A model generated the notes under the pieces. It made no database searches. It was not told the DNA's origin and saw only the letters and a program-made list of their open reading frames with translations. From Bacillota bacterium (GTDB lineage Bacteria > Bacillota > Clostridia > Acetivibrionales > DSM-1351): 53,962 nt of DNA. Numbering within the stretch: position 1 is the first letter of the stretch; every line of letters begins with the position of its first letter. The position numbers and the translations under genes are program-made. Of this stretch, positions 17,008-25,213 are shown in pieces. Where the stretch lies: assembly GCA_023412275.1 (NCBI GenBank), contig JAEYNY010000157.1, positions 1-53,962 of the forward strand, given 5' to 3'.

Positions 17008-18147
17008 CTATTTATTTAGGCTTCTGCCTTGCAGATAGCCTTCCAGCCTTTCCACAATACTGCTCTCCAATTCACGGATAATATCAAGTTGATTTACCAA
17101 ATCGTCAATCATATCCAGCGATTTTCTTATGCCGAGCTTTAAAGCAATACTTGAACAGATATCCCAGTGTTTTGAAGATTCCTCTAACGAAACACACAGA
17201 CTGGTTATTAGCTGTTCCGGTAACAGGGAACTGATTTCTTTAATAAATACGCTGAAACGCTTCCTGCTTCTTGAAATATTTTTCAGGCTACCGTTGAGAT
17301 ACACCCTGTACCAGTACACTTTTTCATCATCAAGCTTTTCATTTTTCTTTTCCAATAAACTTTTTGAAAATAACTCAATTGCATTCAAGCCGCACTTATG
17401 TCCGAGAACTTCTTTTTGGCCTTTCATTCTCTGGCAGCTTTCATTTATAACATTCAGTAATTTTTCTTCTAAGACTTTAAAATCCTTATCTGAGCCTATT
17501 TCCATCCATAGATTGCGAACCGGTCTTTTTTGTGTCGAATTTACTCCCGGCAAGGGGTTATCCGACATTCTTCCCATGTTGACCTCATCTATAGGAAGTG
17601 TTCCGTCAAAATCACTGCTTGAAAGCTTATACTTATCAAATAGGTGAAAGAATCCTTCTTCTTCGTCATATCCTGTAAATACTACACAGTGCAAACCATG
17701 TTCCTTTCCATATGCCCTGTGATATTTCATATAGTACAAATCAACAGCCGCAACTACAGGTATTCCGTTATAAAGCAGTTCCTTCAATCGTTGGTAAGCC
17801 ACATCAGGCTTGTCCTCCATAAACATGTTGATATTGACCCTGTCCTTGTACCTGCTATCAATACCTTTTACTGGTGCCTGACTGTATAAGACTGTTGGCG
17901 CCAGGTATACAAATTCAAGGGATGTATTCAGTTCATCTTCTGTAAACTCAACCGTCGTATTGGGTCTGTAAAAATAGTTGACTCCAACATATCCGTTTTC
18001 ACGGTCATACATAAACGATAGGTAATCAGCAAGAATAATGTTAGGATTCATTCCCATATGTAAAAGAACAGCAGAATATGCATTATGGAAACAATCATTT
18101 ACATACGGCTCAAAGTATCTGGGTACATTGCCCATTTGTTTTATCAT
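17008..18147 (-). CDS. Short BtrH-type acyltransferase (BtrH_N plus DUF4872-like), copy C
   Basis: An ATG at 18147 with AGGA upstream is preferred over a GTG at 18165, giving about 379 residues. The N-terminal domain has VPRYFEPYVNDCFHNAYSA with C19, then H153 (HGLHCVVFTGY) and D171 (HLFDKYK), the candidate Cys-His-Asp triad shared with copy D. The C-terminal part is helical. The gene starts about 25 bases after the ACP2 gene, so ACP2 is its natural acyl donor, as BtrI is for BtrH. Copies C and D share layout and most motifs but differ enough to suggest different substrates. Confidence 0.7.
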   Translation of the reverse strand: MIKQMGNVPRYFEPYVNDCFHNAYSAVLLHMGMNPNIILADYLSFMYDRENGYVGVNYFYRPNTTVEFTEDELNTSLEFVYLAPTVLYSQAPVKGIDSRYKDRVNINMFMEDKPDVAYQRLKELLYNGIPVVAAVDLYYMKYHRAYGKEHGLHCVVFTGYDEEEGFFHLFDKYKLSSSDFDGTLPIDEVNMGRMSDNPLPGVNSTQKRPVRNLWMEIGSDKDFKVLEEKLLNVINESCQRMKGQKEVLGHKCGLNAIELFSKSLLEKKNEKLDDEKVYWYRVYLNGSLKNISRSRKRFSVFIKEISSLLPEQLITSLCVSLEESSKHWDICSSIALKLGIRKSLDMIDDLVNQLDIIRELESSIVERLEGYLQGRSLNK

Positions 18148-18172
18148 AGTCACCTGTCCTATCACTGTGTAT

Positions 18173-18424
18173 TCAGGAATTCAATATATTGTTAACATAA
18201 TCAGTTATAGAATTCACTGTTGAAAAGGTTTCATAGGTTAGAGAGCTGCTATCAAAGGTTATTCCAAAAATATCTTCGATTTCAACCAGTAGCTCCACAA
18301 GAACTATTGAGTCAACTCCATAGTTGTCTCTTAAATCACTATCAGCCACCACATTTTCATTATTAAATTGTGCAACTCTGCTTACAACCTCACAAACCTT
18401 GCTTTCTATTTCCTGTCTCTGCAT
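18173..18424 (-). CDS. Acyl carrier protein 2
   Basis: An 83-residue acidic helical protein with NYGVDSIVLVELL, placing the phosphopantetheine serine at S39. AAAGGAG precedes the ATG. It is not closely similar to ACP1 outside the DS motif region. Its place next to acyltransferase C and two genes from the AMP ligase suggests these three work together, making a second acyl-supply branch separate from the ACP1/ATP-grasp/decarboxylase branch (inference). Confidence 0.9.
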   Translation of the reverse strand: MQRQEIESKVCEVVSRVAQFNNENVVADSDLRDNYGVDSIVLVELLVEIEDIFGITFDSSSLTYETFSTVNSITDYVNNILNS

Positions 18425-18450
18425 AAGTTTTACACTCCTTTAAAATATTT

Positions 18451-20022
18451 TTACTTGTACCGCTCATTTACTACCTTTATTCTGCCTTCAACCTTCGCTG
18501 AAACATCACCCTTTTCTTTTATGTATTTAGCAAGAACATCTTTAAGAAGCTCGCCCTTGCTTAGCAACTTTCCTTCCTTCAATTCATCGTATCCGTCTCC
18601 ACCGTTATACAGATAGTCATTTGTTGCAACTTTGTAGTACTTTTCTCTGTCCAGCGGTTTACCGTTCAGTGTAATACTTACCAGCCTTTTACCGGCAGGT
18701 TTTGATGCGTCGAACGTATACTTTATGCCTGAAACCTGCAAGAAGCCTCCATTGGAACCTCCGTCAGGGTAAAGCCTTATACCTCTTTCAACCGCAGTGT
18801 ATATGTTTTCTCCCTTTACCTCTATTGTTACGAGGGAATTTACAAATGGCAGGGATTTTCCAATGGAGTACAGATTTATGTTACCTGCCGGAATACTTTC
18901 TCGTATTCCGCCTCCATTCATAAGGGTTAAATCCGCACCAGCGGTTTCACGCATTGCATCGCAAAGCAAATTTGCTAAAGTTGTCTCTTTGCTTCTAACG
19001 TTATTTCTAAAGCCATCAAGCTTCTCCTTGGTTTTTCCTACAACTTCCTTAGAAGATTCAAGGGCTATTGCATGATATTTCTCTGCCACCTTGTTTAAAA
19101 CTTGATCAGCTTTTTCCTTGTCCTTGGTTTTTTTAACGCTCCATACTACCTTTGCCAGCTTGCCGTCTTTAAAGTACATATCTGCCAGCCCTACGTGAGT
19201 GCTGTATCCTCCGGCTTCCACCAGATATGTATTGTTGACCTTTTCAGCCTTTTCATATAAAAAGTGGTGGTGTCCGCACAGAATCAAGTCTATGCCGTCA
19301 ACTTGCTTTACTACTTTTCTGTCTATGTCATCCCCAAGATGTGATATAAGTACTATTGCATCCACCTTATCCTTGAGTGTCGTTACCATTTTCTTTGCAA
19401 TTTTTACAGGATCTTCAAGAGTTACACCTTCCGTGTCCCTTGAATTTGTGTTTATAAGGGCATTTTGTTCCGTCATTCCGAATAAGCCTATTTTTTTGCC
19501 CCCAACTTCTACAATTTTGTACTCTTGAAATGCAGGCTTTCCATCTTTATAAATATTTGCAGAAAGAATTGGAAATTTAAGTTCATCTTTTATTTGAACC
19601 AGCCTGTCATAACCAAAGTTAAAATCATGATTACCGGGTGTCATTGCATCATAGCCCATTAAATTGGCTACTTGTACAACTCCTTCACCCTTATTTATAT
19701 TGGCTTCGTTGGTTCCGTGAAACATATCTCCGGAATCCAGAACCAATGTATTCTTATTTTTCTCCTTTATACCGTCTATCAGATGTTTCATTAAAGGCAT
19801 ACCCATCATTACACTTACGTCGTCCAGAGAGTAATATCCCCCAGCCTCCTCATCGAAGATAATATGCCCGTGTATATCTGCGGTACTTACGACGCTTACT
19901 TTTTCATCGTAATAGCCTACGCTTTTAAGTAAATCATTAAAGTTAACATATTTTACCGTAAGAAATGCTGCTATCCCGAATACAAGTACTCCGATAACAA
20001 TAAGATTTTTATAGCTTTTCAA
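18451..20022 (-). CDS. Membrane-anchored extracellular 5'-nucleotidase-like phosphatase (UshA/YfkN type)
   Basis: The 523-residue protein starts at a TTG with a strong AAAGGGGGA eight bases upstream. An N-terminal hydrophobic segment (6-24) should export and anchor it. The metallophosphoesterase domain has ADIHGH (D49, H51), GDM near 98, GNHD (130-133) and GHHH (250-253). The C-terminal nucleotidase domain has NGGGIRE (369-375) and NDYLYNGGDGY, which bind the nucleoside in UshA. It is the only exported enzyme of the cluster and lies next to the ABC exporter genes. That fits dephosphorylation of an exported phosphorylated product, or nucleotide scavenging. Confidence 0.85.
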   Translation of the reverse strand: MKSYKNLIVIGVLVFGIAAFLTVKYVNFNDLLKSVGYYDEKVSVVSTADIHGHIIFDEEAGGYYSLDDVSVMMGMPLMKHLIDGIKEKNKNTLVLDSGDMFHGTNEANINKGEGVVQVANLMGYDAMTPGNHDFNFGYDRLVQIKDELKFPILSANIYKDGKPAFQEYKIVEVGGKKIGLFGMTEQNALINTNSRDTEGVTLEDPVKIAKKMVTTLKDKVDAIVLISHLGDDIDRKVVKQVDGIDLILCGHHHFLYEKAEKVNNTYLVEAGGYSTHVGLADMYFKDGKLAKVVWSVKKTKDKEKADQVLNKVAEKYHAIALESSKEVVGKTKEKLDGFRNNVRSKETTLANLLCDAMRETAGADLTLMNGGGIRESIPAGNINLYSIGKSLPFVNSLVTIEVKGENIYTAVERGIRLYPDGGSNGGFLQVSGIKYTFDASKPAGKRLVSITLNGKPLDREKYYKVATNDYLYNGGDGYDELKEGKLLSKGELLKDVLAKYIKEKGDVSAKVEGRIKVVNERYK

Positions 20023-20046
20023 AACAATAATCCCCCTTTAGTCTAA

Positions 20047-20883
20047 TTACATCGCTGTACCTGTACTGGAATAACGGCTTACACCTTTTTTCCAAAATGC
20101 GTATACAAGCAAAAACATTATTACGGCAACCACCGGTGTCATATAGAGAAAACCGCTCCAATATGAAGACATTTCACTTTTTCTTAAGAAATATTGTGCA
20201 GGGAAAAAGTTTACAAAAGCGAACGGAACTACAAACATCAGCAGTTTTTGTATGATACCCGGATAAAAGCTTAACGGATAACCTGAAATTCTTCTGGCAT
20301 TAAAGAATATCATATTCCTCAGATTGTCAACCTTGTATGTCCAGAAGCTGAAGCAGGCAGAAAACAAGAATATTGAGGCCTGTATAACTGCCCCTGTCAC
20401 TAAAACCACTATGTAATAAAAAATATTTTTTGCATTCCAGTCTATGCCTACAGAAAATGCAGTGTTTACAAACAAGATTATTCCCACTATTCCATGGCCG
20501 AGAGCTGCACTCAAATCTATCCTTGACGCAACTATCTGATACATAAGACCAAGAGGCCTTGTCAGAAACCTGTCAAATTCCCCTGAATAAATCATATTGT
20601 CGAAATCTCTCATACCGGCAAAAAACAATACAAATACGCTGTAGGATAAAAACAAAAAGCTGTACAGGAAGAACATCTGGTTATACTCCCAGCCATTTAT
20701 TCGTACAAATCTGGCCAGTATAAGAAACATAACTACAACGGATATCATTTCTCTGCAAAAAATTGCTATTGTGATAAAGACTCTGTCAAATTTATATTCC
20801 AGAATTGATTTTATACTGAGTTTTGCATACTTCAATAGCAAAATAATTATTTCAACAGGACTGTATAACGGTTTCTTTTTCAC
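20047..20883 (-). CDS. ABC-2 type exporter permease 2
   Basis: The 278-residue protein has about six predicted membrane helices and a cytoplasmic basic N-terminus; it resembles the ABC-2/DUF990 permeases. It starts at GTG with a GGGGGG Shine-Dalgarno and begins only three bases after the upstream permease stop. With the adjacent permease and ATPase it should form a heterodimeric export transporter. Export of the cluster product or self-protection is the likely role (inference from location). Confidence 0.8.
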   Translation of the reverse strand: MKKKPLYSPVEIIILLLKYAKLSIKSILEYKFDRVFITIAIFCREMISVVVMFLILARFVRINGWEYNQMFFLYSFLFLSYSVFVLFFAGMRDFDNMIYSGEFDRFLTRPLGLMYQIVASRIDLSAALGHGIVGIILFVNTAFSVGIDWNAKNIFYYIVVLVTGAVIQASIFLFSACFSFWTYKVDNLRNMIFFNARRISGYPLSFYPGIIQKLLMFVVPFAFVNFFPAQYFLRKSEMSSYWSGFLYMTPVVAVIMFLLVYAFWKKGVSRYSSTGTAM

Positions 20884-20886
20884 TGA

Positions 20887-21675
20887 CTATCCCCCCTGAA
20901 CAACCAATTTTTTTAATGCTGATCTCCATAAGAGCCTGCCAACTATAAACAAACCAAGAACCCATATTAGCTGTTTTAAAAGCGCAAAAGCAATTTCCTC
21001 CATTGGCATTTGCCCCAGATAGATAGTAATGGGTACGTAATATATGGAAGCAAAGGGAGTAAGATTTATAAAATTTACCATTGCCTGAGGCATAAACCAC
21101 AATGGAAGTAATGCACCTGACAATATCATTACAGCTGCGTCCTTGATTGTTACAAGACTGAAGGTCCAATAAAACCAGAAAGAGCTTATCCATACTATGA
21201 AATTCAAGCAGTACAATACAAGATAACCCAGAATCATACTGACCAGAAAAAGTGCAAACATTGTTAATGAAAAAGGCGGAAGCATTTTGAAAAGAATTAT
21301 GGATATGATTAATGCTGGTGTGAGCTGCATGACAACCCTGAAAATCAAGATACCTACATTATATGAAAAAATATAGCCGCTGAAATTAATAGGCTTGAGT
21401 AAATCCAATCCTATAGAGCCTGATCGCACCTTATTTTCAATGCGGTACTCATCCATGGCATAAATACATTGCATGAGGAAGGCAAGAACCACATAGGTTA
21501 TCAGCATTTTAAACTGCACACCATCTACAGCCTGTTCATCCTCATAGATTGCCTTCCAGACACATATATTTACAAATATCATGATTATGGCATTTATAAT
21601 ACCTGCTACACAATCCGCCCTATATGCAATATTATTCTGGAATGCTTTTTTAGCGAACTCCACATAGGCTCTCAT
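20887..21675 (-). CDS. ABC-2 type exporter permease 1
   Basis: The 262-residue protein has about six hydrophobic helices, with DEYRIENKVRSGSIGLDLLK as the cytoplasmic coupling segment typical of DUF990-type permeases. Its first 26 bases overlap the end of the ATPase gene, so they are translationally linked. It pairs with the following permease; the two are about equal in size but dissimilar, indicating a heterodimeric pore. Confidence 0.8.
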   Translation of the reverse strand: MRAYVEFAKKAFQNNIAYRADCVAGIINAIIMIFVNICVWKAIYEDEQAVDGVQFKMLITYVVLAFLMQCIYAMDEYRIENKVRSGSIGLDLLKPINFSGYIFSYNVGILIFRVVMQLTPALIISIILFKMLPPFSLTMFALFLVSMILGYLVLYCLNFIVWISSFWFYWTFSLVTIKDAAVMILSGALLPLWFMPQAMVNFINLTPFASIYYVPITIYLGQMPMEEIAFALLKQLIWVLGLFIVGRLLWRSALKKLVVQGG

Positions 21676-22660
21676 CGAACTTGATCCCCCCCTGATAGAT
21701 TTCTCTGATTATCCCTTCAATTTCAGGTTCTTGAACTGTCAGGTCCACAATAGGATATTTTTGAGTTAATTCATTTATGAGACTGGATATTTGGATTTCA
21801 TCCTTACGGAATTTAAATCTCTTTTTGCTTCCATTCTCTTCAATTACCTGTATTCCGGGTATATCTATTTTTTCAACATTCTCAGAAAAATCTACCTGTA
21901 GGGTTCTGTCTGTGCCGTACTTTTCTTTTATTTCTTCTACCGTGCCATCATAAATTGTCACACCCTGGTCAATAATTATCATTCTCTGGCAGGTCTTTTC
22001 AATATCTTGCATGTCATGAGTAGTAAAGAGCATCGTTGTACCTTTTTCTTTGTTTATGTACCTGATAAACTCTCGTACCTTTTCTTTGGCAATAACGTCA
22101 AGTCCTATGGTAGGCTCATCAAAAAATATGATTTCAGGGTCATGCAGCAAAGCAGCTGCAATATCTGCCCTCATCCTTTGCCCAAGACTTAGCTGTCTTA
22201 CCGGTTGACTTATAAAAGAATCAATTTCTAATAATTCGTTAAATAATTCCATATTTTTCTTGTATCTGGATTCAGGTATTTTGTAAATATATTTCAAGAG
22301 TTCAAAGGTATCAATTACAGGTAAATCCCACCATAGTTGGGTCCTCTGGCCAAAAACTACTCCAAGACGCATAGCATTTCTTTTTCTTTCCTTATAGGGA
22401 CATAGACCGTCTATTGTTATGGAGCCTGAAGTGGGTACCAGTATTCCCGTTAACATTTTTACCGTGGTAGATTTACCTGCACCGTTAGGGCCTATGAAAC
22501 CTACCATTTCTCCTTTGTTTATGGAAAAACTGATATCATCAACAGCACGCTTCATTTTGTACTCAGGAACAAGCAGACTTTGAAGTGAACCTAATAACCC
22601 TTTTTTCCTTACATTGAGCTTGTAATCCTTTACCAGATTGTTTACTTCAATAAATGGCAT
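21650..22660 (-). CDS. ABC exporter ATP-binding protein
   Basis: The start at 22660 (MPFIEVNNLV) is nine bases after AAGG; an ATG three codons earlier is too close to it. The 336-residue ATPase has Walker A GPNGAGKS (57-64), signature LSLGQ (157-161) and Walker B IIFFDEP (177-183), then a C-terminal domain of about 110 residues as seen in antibiotic and polysaccharide exporters of the DrrA/CcmA type. It is the first clearly intact gene of the cluster transcript after the regulator. Confidence 0.9.
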   Translation of the reverse strand: MPFIEVNNLVKDYKLNVRKKGLLGSLQSLLVPEYKMKRAVDDISFSINKGEMVGFIGPNGAGKSTTVKMLTGILVPTSGSITIDGLCPYKERKRNAMRLGVVFGQRTQLWWDLPVIDTFELLKYIYKIPESRYKKNMELFNELLEIDSFISQPVRQLSLGQRMRADIAAALLHDPEIIFFDEPTIGLDVIAKEKVREFIRYINKEKGTTMLFTTHDMQDIEKTCQRMIIIDQGVTIYDGTVEEIKEKYGTDRTLQVDFSENVEKIDIPGIQVIEENGSKKRFKFRKDEIQISSLINELTQKYPIVDLTVQEPEIEGIIREIYQGGIKFDESLCGVR

Positions 22661-22746
22661 TTTTGGCATCCTTCTTTCGTTTTTTTCTAAAAAAAGCAAA
22701 AAGAAACAAATTAGAACCGTACTAGCAATTAAACTAAAATCAGAAA

Positions 22747-22775
22747 ATTATTCAATATGATGTATTAATTGTCAT
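22747..22775 (-). promoter_or_regulatory. Candidate main promoter of the biosynthetic cluster
   Basis: On the minus strand ATGACA (22770-22775) and AATAAT (22747-22752) are 17 bases apart. They lie between the regulator's terminator and the ABC ATPase start. The match is fair, not strong, so activation by the adjacent regulator is plausible. Confidence 0.4.
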
Positions 22776-22826
22776 TTTATATAATATTTTGTGAATTTAC
22801 TATTGTGTCTTAGTGTAGTGAAATGC

Positions 22827-22868
22827 AAAAAAAGGGACAAACTACCTTAAAAGGTAGTCAGCCCCTTT
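22827..22868 (-). terminator. Intrinsic terminator after the GAF/LuxR-type regulator
   Basis: ACTACCTT (22841-22848) pairs with AAGGTAGT (22851-22858), and outer AAAGGG/CCCTTT pairs extend the stem. On the minus strand it is followed by a run of seven T. It lies ten bases past the regulator stop and separates it from the biosynthetic operon. Confidence 0.75.
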
Positions 22869-22876
22869 ATCTGTTT

Positions 22877-23676
22877 TCAACAATCGATATCGTCTATAGA
22901 CATAATATCAAGTTTTAAACATTTAATTACAGCTTGTGCCGAACATTCTACTTCAAGCTTCTTAAAAATACTTTTTTTGTGGTACTTAACAGTATTTATG
23001 GTTATACCTTCTTCAAGTGCTATAGTTTTGTCAGGTACCCCCATTGCGATTAACTTTAGAATCGCCAACTGCTTCTTGTTTAACAAACAATCCTTTTTTT
23101 CTGGCAGAATTGAACTTATTTTACTCGATTTCAACTCATTGATAATTCTGTAGGCTGTAAGGTCAGCTATAACTCCAAGTTCAACCTTAACAGGCTCATT
23201 TAGACTACATATAGCCAAGTAGCCTATATCGCTTTTTTTAATTTCTAACGGTACTGAGTAAAAATAGAATTCTCTGAGTAGGTCACAATAATGGTGCAGC
23301 GGTGTGGTATAAACCGGTTTTTTCATTTTTATGGACAAGGCTATTGCGTTGGTACCTATTGACCTTTCGGCAAAAGACATTCCAATTTTAATTCCGATTT
23401 TTTCAATTTTCTTGTTCAATTCTCTACAGCACTTTTTTTTAAAAGGACTCCTTCTGGACTGGTTAATAAAAAAACCAAATTCTTGTTTACCGTAAGGTTT
23501 TCCAACTCCCTCCATATTTCATCAAATAATGATATTAACGGCTTTCCTTCGCTTAATGCAGTTTGTAAAGCATCTTCACCAATATACGTACTCGCAGCAG
23601 TAGCTGAATTAATCAAACCAGAATTAATACATCTCCTCCAAGACGTTAGTATTTCTTCTACTGGTTGTAATCTCAT
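22877..23676 (-). CDS. GAF-like sensor plus LuxR-type HTH regulator, reading frame broken at an A8 run
   Basis: Two overlapping frames encode one recognisable protein. The first frame starts at the ATG at 23676 behind a GGGGGG Shine-Dalgarno (MRLQPVEEILTSWRRC), reads into LVFLLTSPEGVLLKK and stops at 23416. The second frame continues with CCRELNKKIEKIG, then IGMSFAERSIGTNAIALSI as in AcoR-type activator GAF domains, and ends with a LuxR-type HTH containing ITINTVKYHKKSIFKKL. They join if one extra A is read at the A8 run (23433-23440), giving about 266 residues. This may be a real frameshift mutation, a sequencing error or programmed slippage. The position directly upstream of the cluster suggests pathway control. 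Confidence 0.65.
23433..23440 (-). other. A8 homopolymer (possible slippery site) in the regulator gene
   Basis: On the minus strand the codons read TTA AAA AAA AGT. A -1 ribosomal slip on AAAAAAA, or adding one A during transcription or replication, would join the two regulator frames exactly. The site also suits phase variation by slipped-strand mispairing. Confidence 0.5.
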
Positions 23677-23855
23677 ACATATATCCCCCCTGTATTCAGT
23701 TTTTAAATCGTCGGCAAAATACTTATAATGTAATATACTTATATTACCATACCTAGAAAGCAAAAGGTGACAATAGTTATGTTTACCAGTTTTTTGGTAA
23801 TATTAACGAGATTAAACTTAATAATTAACATAAAGTATTAATTCTTGAATCAAAA

Positions 23856-23905
23856 AAGCATATCAGCCACTAACACTTTTTGTAGTTTTTATGGCTAATA
23901 TGCTT
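23856..23905 (-). terminator. Intrinsic terminator after the beta-lactamase-fold gene
   Basis: AAGCATATCAGCCA near 23857-23869 pairs with TGGCTAATATGCTT (23892-23905) with one mismatch. On the minus strand six T follow. It lies about 20 bases past the stop. Confidence 0.7.
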
Positions 23906-23925
23906 AACTAAATAACCTAATCCAT

Positions 23926-25059
23926 TTATAAACCTAGCATTTCATAGGAAAGATCTCTTATCTTTGGATGAATATCTGAGTATGCATAACCGCAGTTGCG
24001 TACATGTTGTACATAAAAAATAGCGAGATGGTTTTCAACGTCAATTACTGCATAGGCTCCTGCAGCCCCATCCCAACCGAATTCTCCAAGGGGGCTTTTG
24101 ACTCCCGACTTTTCCCTTTCAATAAGAGTACGTACACCAAGTCCATAACTATATCCTATTCTTCCGAATCCATCAAAATCTTTTTTTGAAATGTCATTCA
24201 TCTGATCCTTGCGCATCAAATCAATTGACTCTCTTGTGAGGACTCTGTATCCGTCTGCGCTCATTCCGTCGTTACACATTGCATCTAGAAACAGAATATA
24301 ATCATCTGCTGTGGATATCAGGCCGGCCCCTCCGCTTTCATATTTGTTGGATAGTTTATAGCAGTTGACTAATGATATAAGTTTTGATGTCATCGTATCC
24401 ATATCAAATTCAAACTGTTCAGACATATTTGCCTCTCTGTCAGATGTTAATTCAAAGCCGGTATTTTTCATCCCAAGAGGTTTTAGAATATGTTCATCCA
24501 GATATTCTCCGAATTTTTGTCCCGAAGCTACTTCTATAACTGCCCCAAGCACATCATGGCTAAGGCTGTACAAAAAATGTGTACCGGGTTCAAATTCTAA
24601 AGGCTCTTTTGCCAATTCCCGTATAACCTCTCTCGTAGTGGCTTCATTTTTTGTGTCCTCAAGGACCTTCACGATGGATGGAGCCTGAAGGTTGTAGTTT
24701 AACCCACTTTGCATGGAAAGAAGATGCCTGATTGTAAGTGTATTTTTAGCAGGCGCTACTCCAGAGCCGCATTTTACATTCAAATGTTTGTATTCCGGCA
24801 GGTAATCAGCTACGGGGGCATCCAGTGATATCTTTCCTTTTTCAACAAGCTGCATAACCGCGGTGCATGTTATAAGCTTCGTTGCCGAGAATAACCAGTA
24901 TGTATTTGCTGAAGTCAAAGGCTTTGCTTTTCTTGCGTCTGCGAAACCGGTAGTGTGGCGGAAAACCGACTTGTGATTGTGAAAAATAACGCAGTCACAG
25001 CCGGGGATACCTTTCGCTTCCAGTGAATCCAGATAATCTGCCAATATTGATTTATCCAA
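23926..25059 (-). CDS. Beta-lactamase-fold serine hydrolase (class C/EstB-like)
   Basis: I place the start at a TTG (25059) nine bases after AGGAGG, since the longer reading would begin inside that Shine-Dalgarno. The product has about 377 residues with no signal peptide. The S-x-x-K motif is SATK (S58, K61). The second motif reads YSLSHDVLG (Y164) rather than YxN. WDGAAG near the C-terminus stands for the KTG-like box. These features fit cytoplasmic esterase or peptidase-like members of the serine beta-lactamase-like family rather than a true beta-lactamase. It has its own terminator and is separate from the cluster. Confidence 0.8.
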   Translation of the reverse strand: MDKSILADYLDSLEAKGIPGCDCVIFHNHKSVFRHTTGFADARKAKPLTSANTYWLFSATKLITCTAVMQLVEKGKISLDAPVADYLPEYKHLNVKCGSGVAPAKNTLTIRHLLSMQSGLNYNLQAPSIVKVLEDTKNEATTREVIRELAKEPLEFEPGTHFLYSLSHDVLGAVIEVASGQKFGEYLDEHILKPLGMKNTGFELTSDREANMSEQFEFDMDTMTSKLISLVNCYKLSNKYESGGAGLISTADDYILFLDAMCNDGMSADGYRVLTRESIDLMRKDQMNDISKKDFDGFGRIGYSYGLGVRTLIEREKSGVKSPLGEFGWDGAAGAYAVIDVENHLAIFYVQHVRNCGYAYSDIHPKIRDLSYEMLGL

Positions 25060-25150
25060 AATGAATATCCTCCTCAATTTTATTTTGCATTTAATTCTAT
25101 TTTACATCAAACCTTATTTATTTAAAATATATTCCAATAGTGAAAAGGCC

Positions 25151-25191
25151 AAAAAAAGGCTGTGTATGAACCCCGGTTCACACACAGCCTT
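25151..25191 (-). terminator. Strong intrinsic terminator after the chemotaxis receptor gene
   Basis: AAGGCTGTGT and flanking bases (25156-25173) pair with GGTTCACACACAGCCTT (25175-25191). On the minus strand seven T follow (25157-25151). Confidence 0.85.
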
Positions 25192-25213
25192 AAAGTACAC
25201 TTTTTATGTTATT

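Noticed and set aside
17129..17647. 172-residue plus-strand reading frame
   Set aside because: It is antisense to the well-supported acyltransferase C gene, has low-complexity Ser/Phe/Leu composition and no Shine-Dalgarno context.
3636..22660. Closthioamide (polythioamide) gene cluster
   Set aside because: Ruminiclostridium is known for closthioamide, but no AANH-type thioamide-forming enzyme, chorismate-derived hydroxybenzoate gene or matching layout is present.
3636..22660. Butirosin or other aminoglycoside cluster
   Set aside because: No 2-deoxy-scyllo-inosose synthase, aminotransferase, radical SAM or BtrO/BtrV genes; only the side-chain chemistry is shared.
23926..25059. True beta-lactamase
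   Set aside because: There is no signal peptide and the second motif is YSL, so a cytoplasmic esterase/peptidase-like role fits better.
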